Source: S34-282 sp034422075 (GTDB lineage Bacteria > Chloroflexota > Dehalococcoidia > Lucifugimonadales > Australimonadaceae). From it: a DNA stretch of 25,543 nucleotides. A model generated the notes under the pieces. The model saw nothing but the letters and a program-made list of their open reading frames with translations, was not told the origin of the DNA and did not search any database. Of this stretch, positions 1 through 7,077 are shown piece after piece. Each line of letters opens with the position of its first letter. Position 1 is the first letter of the stretch. The position numbers and the translations under genes are program-made. Location: NCBI GenBank assembly GCA_034422075.1, contig DAOUJX010000049.1, positions 1 through 25,543 of the forward strand. Direction: 5' to 3'.

Positions 1-160
1 GGACCTGGTCGACGAAGCCGACGAAGAGCCAGCAGCGGGCGAAGACGCGTTCGAGTTCGATGTCGTAGAGGTCGGGGTTGACGAAGATCTGGCGGCTGAT
101 GAGGCCGCGCTCCCTGTCGACGTACTGCTGCATGGAAACGTGCCCGGTGTCCAATGCCAT
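1..160 (-). CDS. Rieske aromatic ring-hydroxylating oxygenase, large subunit (N-terminal fragment)
   Basis: Only the first 53 codons lie in the window; the gene runs off the left edge. The translation begins MALDTGHVSMQQYVDRERG and continues through LISRQIFVNPDLYDIE to RVFARCWLFVG. That is the N-terminal helix block found just ahead of the Rieske [2Fe-2S] domain in alpha subunits of ring-hydroxylating dioxygenases. The Rieske CxH/CxxH motif and the mononuclear iron site would lie outside the window. The ATG at 160 follows a purine-rich GGGGAGGGGAG with good spacing. Such enzymes insert oxygen into aromatic or related substrates using electrons from a reductase; the substrate cannot be read from this piece. 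It is on the same strand as the genes to its right but separated by 164 bp, so it may have its own promoter. The family call is fairly firm from the motif block. Confidence 0.8.
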   Translation of the reverse strand, partial: MALDTGHVSMQQYVDRERGLISRQIFVNPDLYDIELERVFARCWLFVGFVDQV

Positions 161-324
161 GACTCCCCTCCCCGTTGGCGTAGCTCAACTCCGGCAGCGT
201 ACTGGCATCTTACGCAGGTCGAATGCTAGAGCGGCCTCGCTGTACTGTCAACGGCGAAAGAAGCGACTAGGCCGACGAATACCGTACATGCTTGCAACAA
301 CCCCATAGAGTTTCGTCTACGTGC

Positions 325-1695
325 CTAGCGGACGGCGATGACCTTCCCGTTCGTGGTAACGACCAGAACGGTTCGCTCGACGATGAGCATGTCGGCGATA
401 GGCAGCCCCACCGTGAACCCCCCGGCCACCATGCCCGTCTCCCGCGCGATCCACCGGACATCACCGCCCTCGGTCGCTATGTACACATGGTTCTCGGTGG
501 CGATAGGCCTCGCCCGCACGCCGGCGTTGGCTTCGTAGCTCCACAAGAGCTCGCCGGACTCCGTTTGGACCGCGAAGAGGGTACCCGCCTCCGATACAAC
601 GTAGGCCGCCTCCTCCGCGATGGCCGGCGACCGGAGCACGACCTCGTCGCCGACGCCATAGCGCCACACCTCGCCCTTGGGCGTGGGACGGCTGTCCTGT
701 AGCCCCCACAGGTAGAGTTGAGTGCGCAGGAGGCGCAGCCGGTCCTCCAGCAGGTACTCGACCTGCTGCGCGTTCAGGGCGAGTATTTGGCCTCGGTCCG
801 TCGCTACGATGAGCAAGTTGCCCGCGAATCCAGGGGCGCCCTGCACTAATTGCTCGATGCTGTAGTCGAGCCGCAGCTCCCCCGTGACCACATCCAGGAA
901 GTGGATGTCGCCTCCCTGGCTCAGAAGCGCCATCACGTCGCCGGCAAACACCGGGGCGGCGCCTATCCAGTTGCCCATGTCGTAGTCCCACAGGGTTTGG
1001 CCTGTGACGGCATCGACGGCCAGCATCTTCCCGTTGCCCAAGCCCACGTACACGAACCCGTCCTTCACGACAGGTGCGGCGGTGACGTTGCTGTCGAAGG
1101 TGCGGGACCACCAGCGCCGCCCGTCGTCTCGCCGGAGCGCCAGCAGTCTGCCGTCGCGCAGGCCCAGGTACAGCGCATCTTCGGTAGCGGTCGGCGACGC
1201 AGCGGCAGGATTGCCGATCTCGCTGCTCCAGAGAGCGGCGCCATCGGCCAACCCGAGCGCTAGGACGCGGCGGTCGTGCGTCGCGACGTAGGCGACGCCG
1301 TCGGCCACCGCCAGCGCGATTGCGCCCGCGCCCTCGGCATCGAAGCGCCAGAGCTCGTTGCCGGTGGGCCCGTCCGGCTCGGCCGCGCGGGAGCTCCCCA
1401 TCAGGTCGCCGCCCGGGACGGTCCACGCGCCGGGCCCCACGATGACCGTCGCGGTGGTCGTGGGCTGCGGGACAGGGGAGCTCAGCACGAGGCTCGCCGC
1501 GTACCAGGCCGCACCACCCAGCACGATCAGGACCGCCGTCGCCCAGGCGATCCGGCGGCGGACGCGGGCCCTGCGGAGCAAGTACCGGATCGCCTCAGCC
1601 TCTTCCGGGGTGGTGGCTGCGTCACTCAGCCCCGACCAGCACCGGTCGCAGTGCAGGGCGTCGGCGGCGTTGTCCGCGCCGCAATAGCGGCACAC
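325..1695 (-). CDS. Zinc-ribbon, single-pass membrane protein with PQQ-like beta-propeller
   Basis: The protein has 456 aa from the GTG at 1695. It opens with a treble-clef zinc ribbon (C2-x2-C5 and C16-x2-C19). A basic stretch and one membrane segment follow at about residues 48-70, then a short Thr/Pro linker. From about residue 90 to the end are PQQ-like propeller blades with the usual features: Trp-containing strand ends such as LWRFD, LWSSE, LWDYD and LWSYE, and GxVYVG/ADGxVYVA strands. Topology is probably ribbon inside, propeller outside. Propellers of this kind often act as BamB-like scaffolds or binding domains, and no PQQ-enzyme catalytic residues are evident. It follows the cyclase gene on the same strand and may be cotranscribed with it. 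The GTG has no convincing SD, whereas AAGGAGG sits six bases before an in-frame ACG 19 codons upstream; the true start may be there. Function unknown. Confidence 0.8.
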   Translation of the reverse strand: MCRYCGADNAADALHCDRCWSGLSDAATTPEEAEAIRYLLRRARVRRRIAWATAVLIVLGGAAWYAASLVLSSPVPQPTTTATVIVGPGAWTVPGGDLMGSSRAAEPDGPTGNELWRFDAEGAGAIALAVADGVAYVATHDRRVLALGLADGAALWSSEIGNPAAASPTATEDALYLGLRDGRLLALRRDDGRRWWSRTFDSNVTAAPVVKDGFVYVGLGNGKMLAVDAVTGQTLWDYDMGNWIGAAPVFAGDVMALLSQGGDIHFLDVVTGELRLDYSIEQLVQGAPGFAGNLLIVATDRGQILALNAQQVEYLLEDRLRLLRTQLYLWGLQDSRPTPKGEVWRYGVGDEVVLRSPAIAEEAAYVVSEAGTLFAVQTESGELLWSYEANAGVRARPIATENHVYIATEGGDVRWIARETGMVAGGFTVGLPIADMLIVERTVLVVTTNGKVIAVR

Positions 1696-1749
1696 GACGA
1701 TGCGTTCGAGTACCGGCTGGACGTGGCCTGGAGTGTCGTGGGTTGGCGC

Positions 1750-1765
1750 CGTACCGTGCCTCCTT
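1750..1765 (-). promoter_or_regulatory. Strong SD sequence ahead of an in-frame ACG codon
   Basis: On the minus strand AAGGAGG (1765-1759) is followed after six bases by ACG (1752-1750), in frame with the zinc-ribbon protein. The next usable start, GTG at 1695, has no SD. The cyclase stop lies 11 bp before the SD. Either ACG is a rare start codon, or the SD serves the GTG at an unusually long distance. No ATG, GTG or TTG lies in frame between them. Confidence 0.4.
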
Positions 1766-1776
1766 CGTTTCGGAAT

Positions 1777-2727
1777 CTACTTGATCGCCAGCGCAGCCAT
1801 AGGTGACCCGACGGCTCCGGTAACGGGTAAGGGAGGGGCCACGAACAGGAAGGCGTATGCGCCGTCCTCGGCGCAGTCTTGCGCCAGTTCGTCCAGGCTA
1901 AACATCTCTCCGACCAGCAGCCCCATGTTGGCAATGGCGACTGCGTGCCATGGGGACGCGACGCCGTCGACTTCGCTTGGCCGCACCTCCGCGCCCACCG
2001 TGTCGGTCGCGAGGGCAGCGACCTCGTTGGCATGGAGCCAGGGGATGGTGGTGAACGACAGGCCAGGGGCCGCGAGCGAACGGGCGTAGTCCTCCCAGTT
2101 GCCTGTGGACGCGCACAGCGTCTGGTGTCCGGTGCGCACCAGCACGAAGTCGCCCGACTCCACGCGCGTGCCCTGGTGGCTGAGGCACCGGTCGAGGTCG
2201 TCCGGGGTGATCGCGTAGCTGATGTCGAGCCAGTCCACCCCTTTCGATCGAGGGATGTCCAGAAGTACCCCCCGGCCGGTGACCCTCCCCGCCATCTTCT
2301 CTATCCCGTTCGCCTCGGCGCCTCGCGACGTTACCAGACCGGCAGAGCGGCCGTTGTACATCTTGCCCCGGTGGAAGTAGTGGGCGAGCCCATCCCACTG
2401 CGTGGCGCACTGCAGCGGCAGGCTGAGCATGTCGTCGGCGTCGCCTTCGAACGGCGTCCCCTGCGGCTCCGACGCCAGCATGTCCGTGCCGGTCTTGAGC
2501 ATGGTGTGGATAGGATTGAACCGGACGTTGCCCGGCCACGGCCGTTGCGGGCCGTTTGCGTCTAGTGACAGCGCCAAGTTGAAGGTCTTGCCGCGACGTA
2601 CGAGGGCACAAGCTGCGGCAACCCTCTCTGCGGTGACGAAGTTCAGCGTCCCCACCTCGTCGTCCTCACCCCAGCGGCCCCAGTTGCGGTACCGCTCCGC
2701 ATACGCATCGACCGTGGCCTTGTCCAT
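1777..2727 (-). CDS. Cyclase-family (kynurenine formamidase-like) metal-dependent hydrolase
   Basis: The protein has 316 aa and belongs to the Cyclase family (PF04199), which includes kynurenine formamidase and isatin hydrolase. Recognisable blocks are NWGRWGEDDEVGTLNFVT near the N-terminus, QWDGLAHYFHRGKMYNG near residue 110, GVLLDIPRSKGVDWLD near 155, a GDFVLVRTGH block near 190, and a late SPWHAVAIANMGLLVGE block. Formamidases carry HxGTHxDxPxH as the metal site. Here that place reads TQWDGLAHYFH, as in a divergent branch of the family, so the exact reaction cannot be assigned. Hydrolysis of a cyclic amide, ester or formamide is the general expectation. ATG 2727 follows GGAGGGA with good spacing. 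It starts 24 nt after the SDR gene on the same strand, suggesting an oxidation-then-hydrolysis pair in one catabolic route. Confidence 0.88.
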   Translation of the reverse strand: MDKATVDAYAERYRNWGRWGEDDEVGTLNFVTAERVAAACALVRRGKTFNLALSLDANGPQRPWPGNVRFNPIHTMLKTGTDMLASEPQGTPFEGDADDMLSLPLQCATQWDGLAHYFHRGKMYNGRSAGLVTSRGAEANGIEKMAGRVTGRGVLLDIPRSKGVDWLDISYAITPDDLDRCLSHQGTRVESGDFVLVRTGHQTLCASTGNWEDYARSLAAPGLSFTTIPWLHANEVAALATDTVGAEVRPSEVDGVASPWHAVAIANMGLLVGEMFSLDELAQDCAEDGAYAFLFVAPPLPVTGAVGSPMAALAIK

Positions 2728-2751
2728 TCGGAGTCCCTCCGGGGCGGCGCC

Positions 2752-3543
2752 TTAGATCTTTGCCGGCATGCCCCCGTCGATGTTGATGATCTCTCCGGTA
2801 ATGAACCGCGATTCGGAGGAGACGAGGAACAGCACCATGTTGGCTACGTCCTCAGGGTAGCCCGGCCCCTCGAGTATCTGGAACGCGTCGAAGACCCGCT
2901 TGAACGCGTGCTCGCTGCTGCGCCCCGCGTTGGTTGTGCCGGGCGTGAGGATCTGGCCAGGGCGGACGCCGTTGACGCGGATGCCGTGGGCCCCACCCAG
3001 CCCCGCGAGGTACCTGGTCAGCGCGTCAACACCGGCCTTCGCGGCGTAGTAGGAGGGGGCCGCCGTGCCGCTTATGTCGTACATCTTCTGGTTGAAGCCG
3101 CGCTGTGCGGCCAGTGAGGACATGTTCACGATTGCGCCGCCGCGTGCCGACACCAGGTGCGGCCACACCGCCTTGCACATGAGGAACGTCCCCGTCAGAT
3201 TCACCGCGATAGTCATCTCCCAGTGGTCCTCGTCCTCGTCGGGGAACGGGTCGCTGGACGATACGCCGGCGTTGTTGAAGAGGATGTCGATGCCGCCGAA
3301 CGACCGAACGACCGCTTGGACGGCGCGGCGGACAGACGCCCTGTCCGAAACATCGCAGCGAATGAACTCGGCCCTGCCTCCCTCGCCTGCGATCTCCTGC
3401 TGGACGCGGCGCCCCTCTGCTTCCCGCCTCGCGAGGATGGCGACGCTGGCGCCCTCCCTTGCGAACAGCTTGGCGGTCGCCTCTCCGATGCCGCTGTTGC
3501 CGCCGGTAACTACTGCCACCTTGCCAGCTAGCTTGCCGGACAC
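2752..3543 (-). CDS. Short-chain dehydrogenase/reductase (SDR family)
   Basis: The protein has 263 aa, a normal classical-SDR length. It carries the Rossmann cofactor motif TGGNSGIG at residues 13-20, a CDVSD acidic loop near residue 65, NNAG near 93, the active-site serine in VNMSS, YxxxK as YYAAK, and the C-terminal GEIINIDGG. No Arg or Lys pattern strongly favours NADP. The distance between catalytic Ser and Tyr is 22 residues against the usual 13 or so, giving a longer substrate loop. The start is GTG 3543, five bases or so after GGAGGGAG; the reading frame stays open upstream to 4005 but that part has no SDR character. It heads a minus-strand run with the cyclase gene 24 nt downstream. 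The substrate is probably a secondary alcohol or ketone; it is not identifiable from sequence. Confidence 0.92.
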   Translation of the reverse strand: MSGKLAGKVAVVTGGNSGIGEATAKLFAREGASVAILARREAEGRRVQQEIAGEGGRAEFIRCDVSDRASVRRAVQAVVRSFGGIDILFNNAGVSSSDPFPDEDEDHWEMTIAVNLTGTFLMCKAVWPHLVSARGGAIVNMSSLAAQRGFNQKMYDISGTAAPSYYAAKAGVDALTRYLAGLGGAHGIRVNGVRPGQILTPGTTNAGRSSEHAFKRVFDAFQILEGPGYPEDVANMVLFLVSSESRFITGEIINIDGGMPAKI

Positions 3544-3753
3544 CCTGACTCCCTCCTCGAGCGTTGACTTCGAGCGACGCCTTGGTTGCAGCCCAACCTC
3601 CTCGAGCTTTGCTAAGCATACCGCCGTCGGCAATGTCCATCGCAGCGGCGGTGCAGCATCGACCGAGGCCTGTTCACGCGACGGATTCGAAGCACGGCCC
3701 CCCGATATCCCGGGAGGGCCCGGAGGCTCCCTTCGTTCATCCACCGGACAGGT

Positions 3754-3778
3754 ACCGGTCTTTTCCTCGACGACCGGT
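3754..3778. repeat. Inverted repeat, 7-bp arms, 11-nt spacer
   Basis: ACCGGTC (3754-3760) and GACCGGT (3772-3778) are perfect reverse complements. They lie about 210 bp upstream of the SDR start. As RNA this would be a hairpin in the SDR leader; as DNA it could be an operator. Confidence 0.5.
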
Positions 3779-3832
3779 TCAGTCAGGGGCTGAGCCGTTG
3801 AGGCAATTCGGCCTGGCGAGAAGGAGGAGTCG

Positions 3833-4189
3833 GTGGAGACGCTCCGATACGACTCGGAGCAGACGAACCTTGGCTTGCACGAGGCGGAAGCGCCATTAGG
3901 GCGCTTGGCGTACGCCACGAGGTGGGCAGGGGCAGACCTGCGAGCGCCCGTGCCATGCCTCAGTATCTGTGCGACCTGCCAAGGCCGCCGCGCGGGGTTT
4001 GCCAATCGGCCCGCTCCCGCAGGGCGCGTATCCCGCCTGGTTCGCTATCCAGCGAGATTGCGTATGTGCGGTGCATCTGGCCAGTGCTGCCTGTCGCTCG
4101 CGGAGGCCCAATGCCTGCTCTTCAATGTAGACTCCCTGCGCAGGCGCACACGGGAGCCCACGGGGACGGTTCCTTGCCATCTAGGTTAG
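3833..4189 (+). CDS. Doubtful small ORF with a strong SD
   Basis: This 118-aa ORF starts with GTG 3833, five bases after a perfect AAGGAGG (3821-3827), which is the main reason to list it. The protein begins METLRYDSEQTNLGLHEAE and becomes rich in Arg, Ala and Cys, including a CATC pair. I recognise no family. The composition of the second half resembles out-of-frame GC-rich sequence, and a 94-aa ORF overlaps it on the other strand. It may be a real small gene, a decayed gene, or chance. Confidence 0.2.
   Translation: METLRYDSEQTNLGLHEAEAPLGRLAYATRWAGADLRAPVPCLSICATCQGRRAGFANRPAPAGRVSRLVRYPARLRMCGASGQCCLSLAEAQCLLFNVDSLRRRTREPTGTVPCHLG
3841..3860. repeat. Inverted repeat, 7-bp arms, 6-nt spacer
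   Basis: GCTCCGA (3841-3847) and TCGGAGC (3854-3860) are perfect reverse complements around TACGAC. The spacing suits a dimeric regulator or a small hairpin. It lies at the start of the short plus-strand ORF and about 300 bp upstream of the SDR start. Confidence 0.5.
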
Positions 4190-4209
4190 GCGGGAGTTAG
4201 CGGCGCATC

Positions 4210-5652
4210 TTGACGGCACTACGTTTCCGCTCTGCGACGATAGCGATGGCTCTTGCCGCCGTAGCGGTGTCTTTGCTGGTGTCGTGCCGAGGATCTGCCC
4301 TGCCAACCCCGTCGCCAACGCCCACGGGCGCGCCTACTCCGACGCCCACCGCCACCGCTGCGCCCACTTCGACGCCCACAGCCGCGCCTACCCCGACGCC
4401 CACCGCCACCGCTGCGCCCACCCCAACCCCAACAGCCTCGCCTACACCGACGGCCACGCCCACCGCCACGCCGACGCTGACGCCCACACCAACGCCCGTG
4501 GATAGCCGGAAGGAAGCGTTGGCGGGCCTGCACGCGGCCACTGGGGGCGGGTCATGGTCGAATCGAACCAACTGGCTGACTGACAAGCCATTGGGGGAGT
4601 GGTACGGCGTGGTAGCCAATCCAGGGGGCGAGGTCGTGGGGCTCGACCTATCCGATAACCGGCTGAGCGGAGCGTTCCCGGCGGGGCTCGGCGGCCTCGT
4701 CAACTTGAAAGAGCTGTACCTCTATGCGAACCAGCTCAGAGGCGAGATTGCACCGGAGCTAAGCCGCCTGGCCAACCTTGGGACGCTGGACCTCGGCGGC
4801 AACGAGTTGAGTGGATCAATACCGCCGCAGCTGGGCGGGCTGGCCAAGCTGGAGGTGCTGAACCTCCGCGAGAACGAACTGAGCGGGGCAATACCGCCGG
4901 AGCTGGGAGGTCTCGCCAATTTGAGGCAGCTGCACCTCCTTGAGAATGACCTGAGCGGCGAGATACCGCCGCAGTTGGGTAGCCTGGCCAGCCTGGAGGA
5001 ACTGGACCTTCGCAAGAACGAGTTGAGCGGGGGGATACCGCCACAGCTGAGCAATCTGGCCAGCCTGCGGGCGCTGAACCTCTCCGAGAACCAGCTGAGC
5101 GGCGAGCTACCGCCGCAGCTGAGCGGCCTGGCCAATTTGAGGCAGCTTGACCTCTCGAAGAACAACCTTGATGGTGGGCTGCCGCCGGAGCTGAGAAGGC
5201 TGAGCAGCCTGTGGGACCTGAGCCTCGCTCGGAACCGGCTCAGCGGCGAGATACCGTGGCAGTTGGGCGACCTGGTGAGCTTGCGGAGCCTGGACCTCTC
5301 TGAGAACCGGCTCAGCGGTGAGATACCGCCGCACTTGGACGGCCTGACCAACCTGTGGGAGCTGAACCTCGCCAGGAATGAGTTTGGCGGCGAGATACCG
5401 CCGGAGTTGGGCAGCCTCGTCCATCTGGTCCACCTGGACCTCTCTGGAAACCGGCTGAGCGGCGAGGTACCGGCGGAGCTGGGCGACCTCGTCAACCTGC
5501 GTATTCTGAAGCTCGCCGGGAACCTATTGAGTGGGTGCGTGCCGGTCAGCCTGCAAGGGCAATTGAACGAGAGCCTGAGCAATCGAGGGGGCTTGCCCTT
5601 CTGCCTGCCGCCTATCGTCAGTCCTGATGCCACTGCTACGCCGGAGCCCTAG
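4210..5652 (+). CDS. Lipoprotein with plant-type leucine-rich repeats
   Basis: The protein has 480 aa. Residues 1-26 form a lipoprotein signal peptide with Arg5 and Arg7, a hydrophobic core and lipobox LVSC (Cys26). A Pro/Thr/Ala linker of about 70 residues follows. Near residue 100 is an N-terminal cap of the kind seen in bacterial LRR proteins (ATGGGSWSNRTNWL, then PLGEWYGV). About 13 repeats of 24 residues run from residue 142 to 453 with consensus LxxLxLxxNxLSGxIPPxLGxL, the plant-specific LRR class. A closing cap holds two Cys (SGCVPVSL and PFCLP) likely to form a disulfide. It is probably an outward-facing, membrane-anchored binding or adhesion protein; the ligand is unknown. The TTG at 4210 is preferred over the internal ATG because it supplies the basic n-region. 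Its SD (GGGAG) is distant, so expression may be weak. It stands alone on its strand. Confidence 0.9.
   Translation: MTALRFRSATIAMALAAVAVSLLVSCRGSALPTPSPTPTGAPTPTPTATAAPTSTPTAAPTPTPTATAAPTPTPTASPTPTATPTATPTLTPTPTPVDSRKEALAGLHAATGGGSWSNRTNWLTDKPLGEWYGVVANPGGEVVGLDLSDNRLSGAFPAGLGGLVNLKELYLYANQLRGEIAPELSRLANLGTLDLGGNELSGSIPPQLGGLAKLEVLNLRENELSGAIPPELGGLANLRQLHLLENDLSGEIPPQLGSLASLEELDLRKNELSGGIPPQLSNLASLRALNLSENQLSGELPPQLSGLANLRQLDLSKNNLDGGLPPELRRLSSLWDLSLARNRLSGEIPWQLGDLVSLRSLDLSENRLSGEIPPHLDGLTNLWELNLARNEFGGEIPPELGSLVHLVHLDLSGNRLSGEVPAELGDLVNLRILKLAGNLLSGCVPVSLQGQLNESLSNRGGLPFCLPPIVSPDATATPEP
4330..4437 (+). repeat. 54-bp tandem repeat, two copies, in the Pro/Thr linker
   Basis: Copies at 4330-4383 and 4384-4437 differ by one base over their first 38 nt and diverge more at their ends. 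They encode the APTPTPTATAAPT-like linker of the LRR lipoprotein. The repeat can expand or contract in steps of 18 residues without a frameshift. Confidence 0.8.
4633..5568 (+). repeat. Array of 72-bp LRR-coding units (about 13)
   Basis: The units have a 72-nt period and recurrent segments such as the codons for LSGEIPPQL and LDLSEN. Units 3 to 7 and 9 to 12 are especially alike, which points to past unequal recombination inside the gene. All units keep frame and length. Confidence 0.85.
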
Positions 5653-5714
5653 GCGCCGGGAAGGGAACTCGGTGGGCTCGACTAACCGCTTGCCGCAGGC
5701 GCGGAGGCCGACGA

Positions 5715-6296
5715 ATGGCTGAGCACGCTACGCTGCCGGACTATCTGGGGCCGGGGCTCGACGTGGTGTTCGTCGGCATCAACCCGAGCGCGTACTCGGC
5801 GCACGTTGGCAAGTACTTCGCAACGCCGCAGAACCGCTTTTGGCGGGCGCTGAGCGCGTCGGGGCTCGTGGCGCCGGGCCGAGCGCTCATGCCCGGGGAC
5901 GAGGCATGGCTGTTCGAGCATCACCGCATCGGCTTCACCGACCTGGTGAAGCGGGCGAGCGCCAGCGCGTCCAATTTGCGTGCGGCGGACTTCCGCCGGT
6001 GGGCGCCGCAGACAAGGGCCAAGTTGGTCGAGGCCGCGCCGCTGGTGGTGTGCTTCAACGGCATTACCGCATATAGGTGGTTCCAGCAGTACACCGAAGG
6101 CGCCTCCGCCAAGCCCACGACGGGCGCACGCGCCGTGTCGCTGGGCGAACAGGAGGTGCGCATCGGCGATAGCCGGGTGTTCGTCGCACCGAACCCCAGC
6201 CCTGCAAACGCCTCCTACTCGCTGGGGGACATCGCAGGTTGGCTGCAACGTCTGGCCGCGCTCCGCGACCGTGCAAAGGCAGAACGGGACGAGTAA
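5715..6296 (+). CDS. mug: Mismatch-specific (G:T/U) DNA glycosylase, Mug/TDG family
   Basis: The protein has 193 aa, close to E. coli Mug in size. It removes uracil or thymine mispaired with guanine and starts base-excision repair. Motif 1 is GINPS at residues 21-25, with Asn23 in the place of the catalytic Asn of Mug. It is followed by the family block FATPQNRFWRAL, then GFTDLVKR, VVCFNG, and motif 2 as VAPNPSPANASYSL, the loop that wedges into the helix. All key motifs are intact. ATG 5715 lies after GCGGAGG with good spacing. The gene is 62 bp downstream of the LRR gene on the same strand and convergent with the DUF4389 gene, so it is probably transcribed independently or by read-through. 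The family call is firm. Confidence 0.93.
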   Translation: MAEHATLPDYLGPGLDVVFVGINPSAYSAHVGKYFATPQNRFWRALSASGLVAPGRALMPGDEAWLFEHHRIGFTDLVKRASASASNLRAADFRRWAPQTRAKLVEAAPLVVCFNGITAYRWFQQYTEGASAKPTTGARAVSLGEQEVRIGDSRVFVAPNPSPANASYSLGDIAGWLQRLAALRDRAKAERDE

Positions 6297-6435
6297 GGAG
6301 AGGCCGCCGTACTGATAGACAGCACAGCGGCCCGAGGCGGGAGCCTCACGTTGGAGCACTCGAATCGCCGGCCCGCGAAGAAACGGACGTGCGCTTCCGC
6401 CATCCGTGGTCAAGCCAAGTCAGTTCTTCTCCCTA

Positions 6436-7077
6436 CTAGTTCCCGAGCCTGAAAGGCGGGTACCTGTCGGTGGTGAGCAGGGCGACGTAGGCCGCGACCC
6501 TGAGTCCCCACCTTCCGACGCCAACAACGAAGTCGAACATCCCCCTGGGATACCTTCCCGTAATCAGTATCGCCAGCCAAGCGATGAGCGTGACGATGAG
6601 TGCGATCACCCCGAGAATTGCCAGCACAACGTAGTGAGGGATCGCCAACAGCCACTTGATGAGGGGCAGGAACCGGTTGAGGTCTTCGGAGGCGTTGGGG
6701 TACGGGATATCGAGGTGGACGGCTTGCTCCTCGTCTGTAGACGGGTATTCGTCCCGTAGGAGGAACAGGAATGCGCCTACCCTCGCACTGAATCGCTGTA
6801 GTTCTAAGTTCCAGTCGAACCACCAGCGCGGGTACTTTCGCCTGAACAAGAGCATCAGCAAGGTGGCGGTCCAGATAATGCCACCCGTAAACAGGGGAGA
6901 GAGCGCCTCATCGGCTGTCTGGTCGCCGCTCAGAGAGTAGCCGCTCACGAGGGCAACCACCACGAGTATCGGGATGACAAGAACTATCCTGAACAGCGCG
7001 CTCAGTCTGTTCCTAGAGCCATCGGGGTAGTCGACACTGTAGTGGACTGGGTACGCATCGCCTGCGCGGCCTTCCAT
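6436..7077 (-). CDS. DUF4389 integral membrane protein
   Basis: The protein has 213 aa and resembles DUF4389 (PF14333), small membrane proteins of unknown function common in actinobacteria and Chloroflexota. The N-terminus has the typical YPVHYSVDYPD block followed by NRLSALFRIVLVIPIL (first membrane segment). A second hydrophobic segment lies near residues 65-80 and ends in RRKYPRWWFDWNLELQRFSAR. Two or three further segments lie in the C-terminal half, around LIKWLLAIPHYVVLAILGV and IALIVTLIAWLAILITGRYPR. The paired RKYPRWWFDW and GRYPRGMFDF motifs show an internal duplication of the domain. ATG 7077 follows GGGAGGA. It is convergent with mug and has no cotranscribed neighbour. The family call is good; the role is unknown. 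Confidence 0.87.
   Translation of the reverse strand: MEGRAGDAYPVHYSVDYPDGSRNRLSALFRIVLVIPILVVVALVSGYSLSGDQTADEALSPLFTGGIIWTATLLMLLFRRKYPRWWFDWNLELQRFSARVGAFLFLLRDEYPSTDEEQAVHLDIPYPNASEDLNRFLPLIKWLLAIPHYVVLAILGVIALIVTLIAWLAILITGRYPRGMFDFVVGVGRWGLRVAAYVALLTTDRYPPFRLGN

Larger units (their letters stand above)
3544..4209. other. Long intergenic region between the SDR and LRR genes
   Basis: This is 666 bp between divergently oriented genes with no recognisable conserved protein. It holds two perfect inverted repeats (3754-3778 and 3841-3860), a weak minus-strand TATGCT box (3620-3615) about 70 nt before the SDR start without a good -35, and one short plus-strand ORF with a strong SD (3833-4189). 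It should contain promoters for both flanking genes. I found no T-box consensus, tRNA or terminator with a U-run. Confidence 0.5.

Noticed and set aside
3676..3699. TTCGAATCC on the minus strand, as in a tRNA T-loop
   Set aside because: The flanking bases do not form a 5-bp T-stem and no acceptor or anticodon arms are near.
3700..3790. Possible T-box leader upstream of the SDR (GGTACC and GGTGG on the minus strand)
   Set aside because: The conserved T-box sequence and the antiterminator/terminator pair are not present, and an SDR is not a typical T-box target.
3544..4005. N-terminal extension of the SDR (total 417 aa)
   Set aside because: The added 154 residues are not SDR-like, and a good SD with GTG lies exactly at the start of the Rossmann domain.
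4330..4437. CRISPR-like repeat array
   Set aside because: The 54-bp units are directly adjacent with no unique spacers and encode the Pro/Thr linker in frame.
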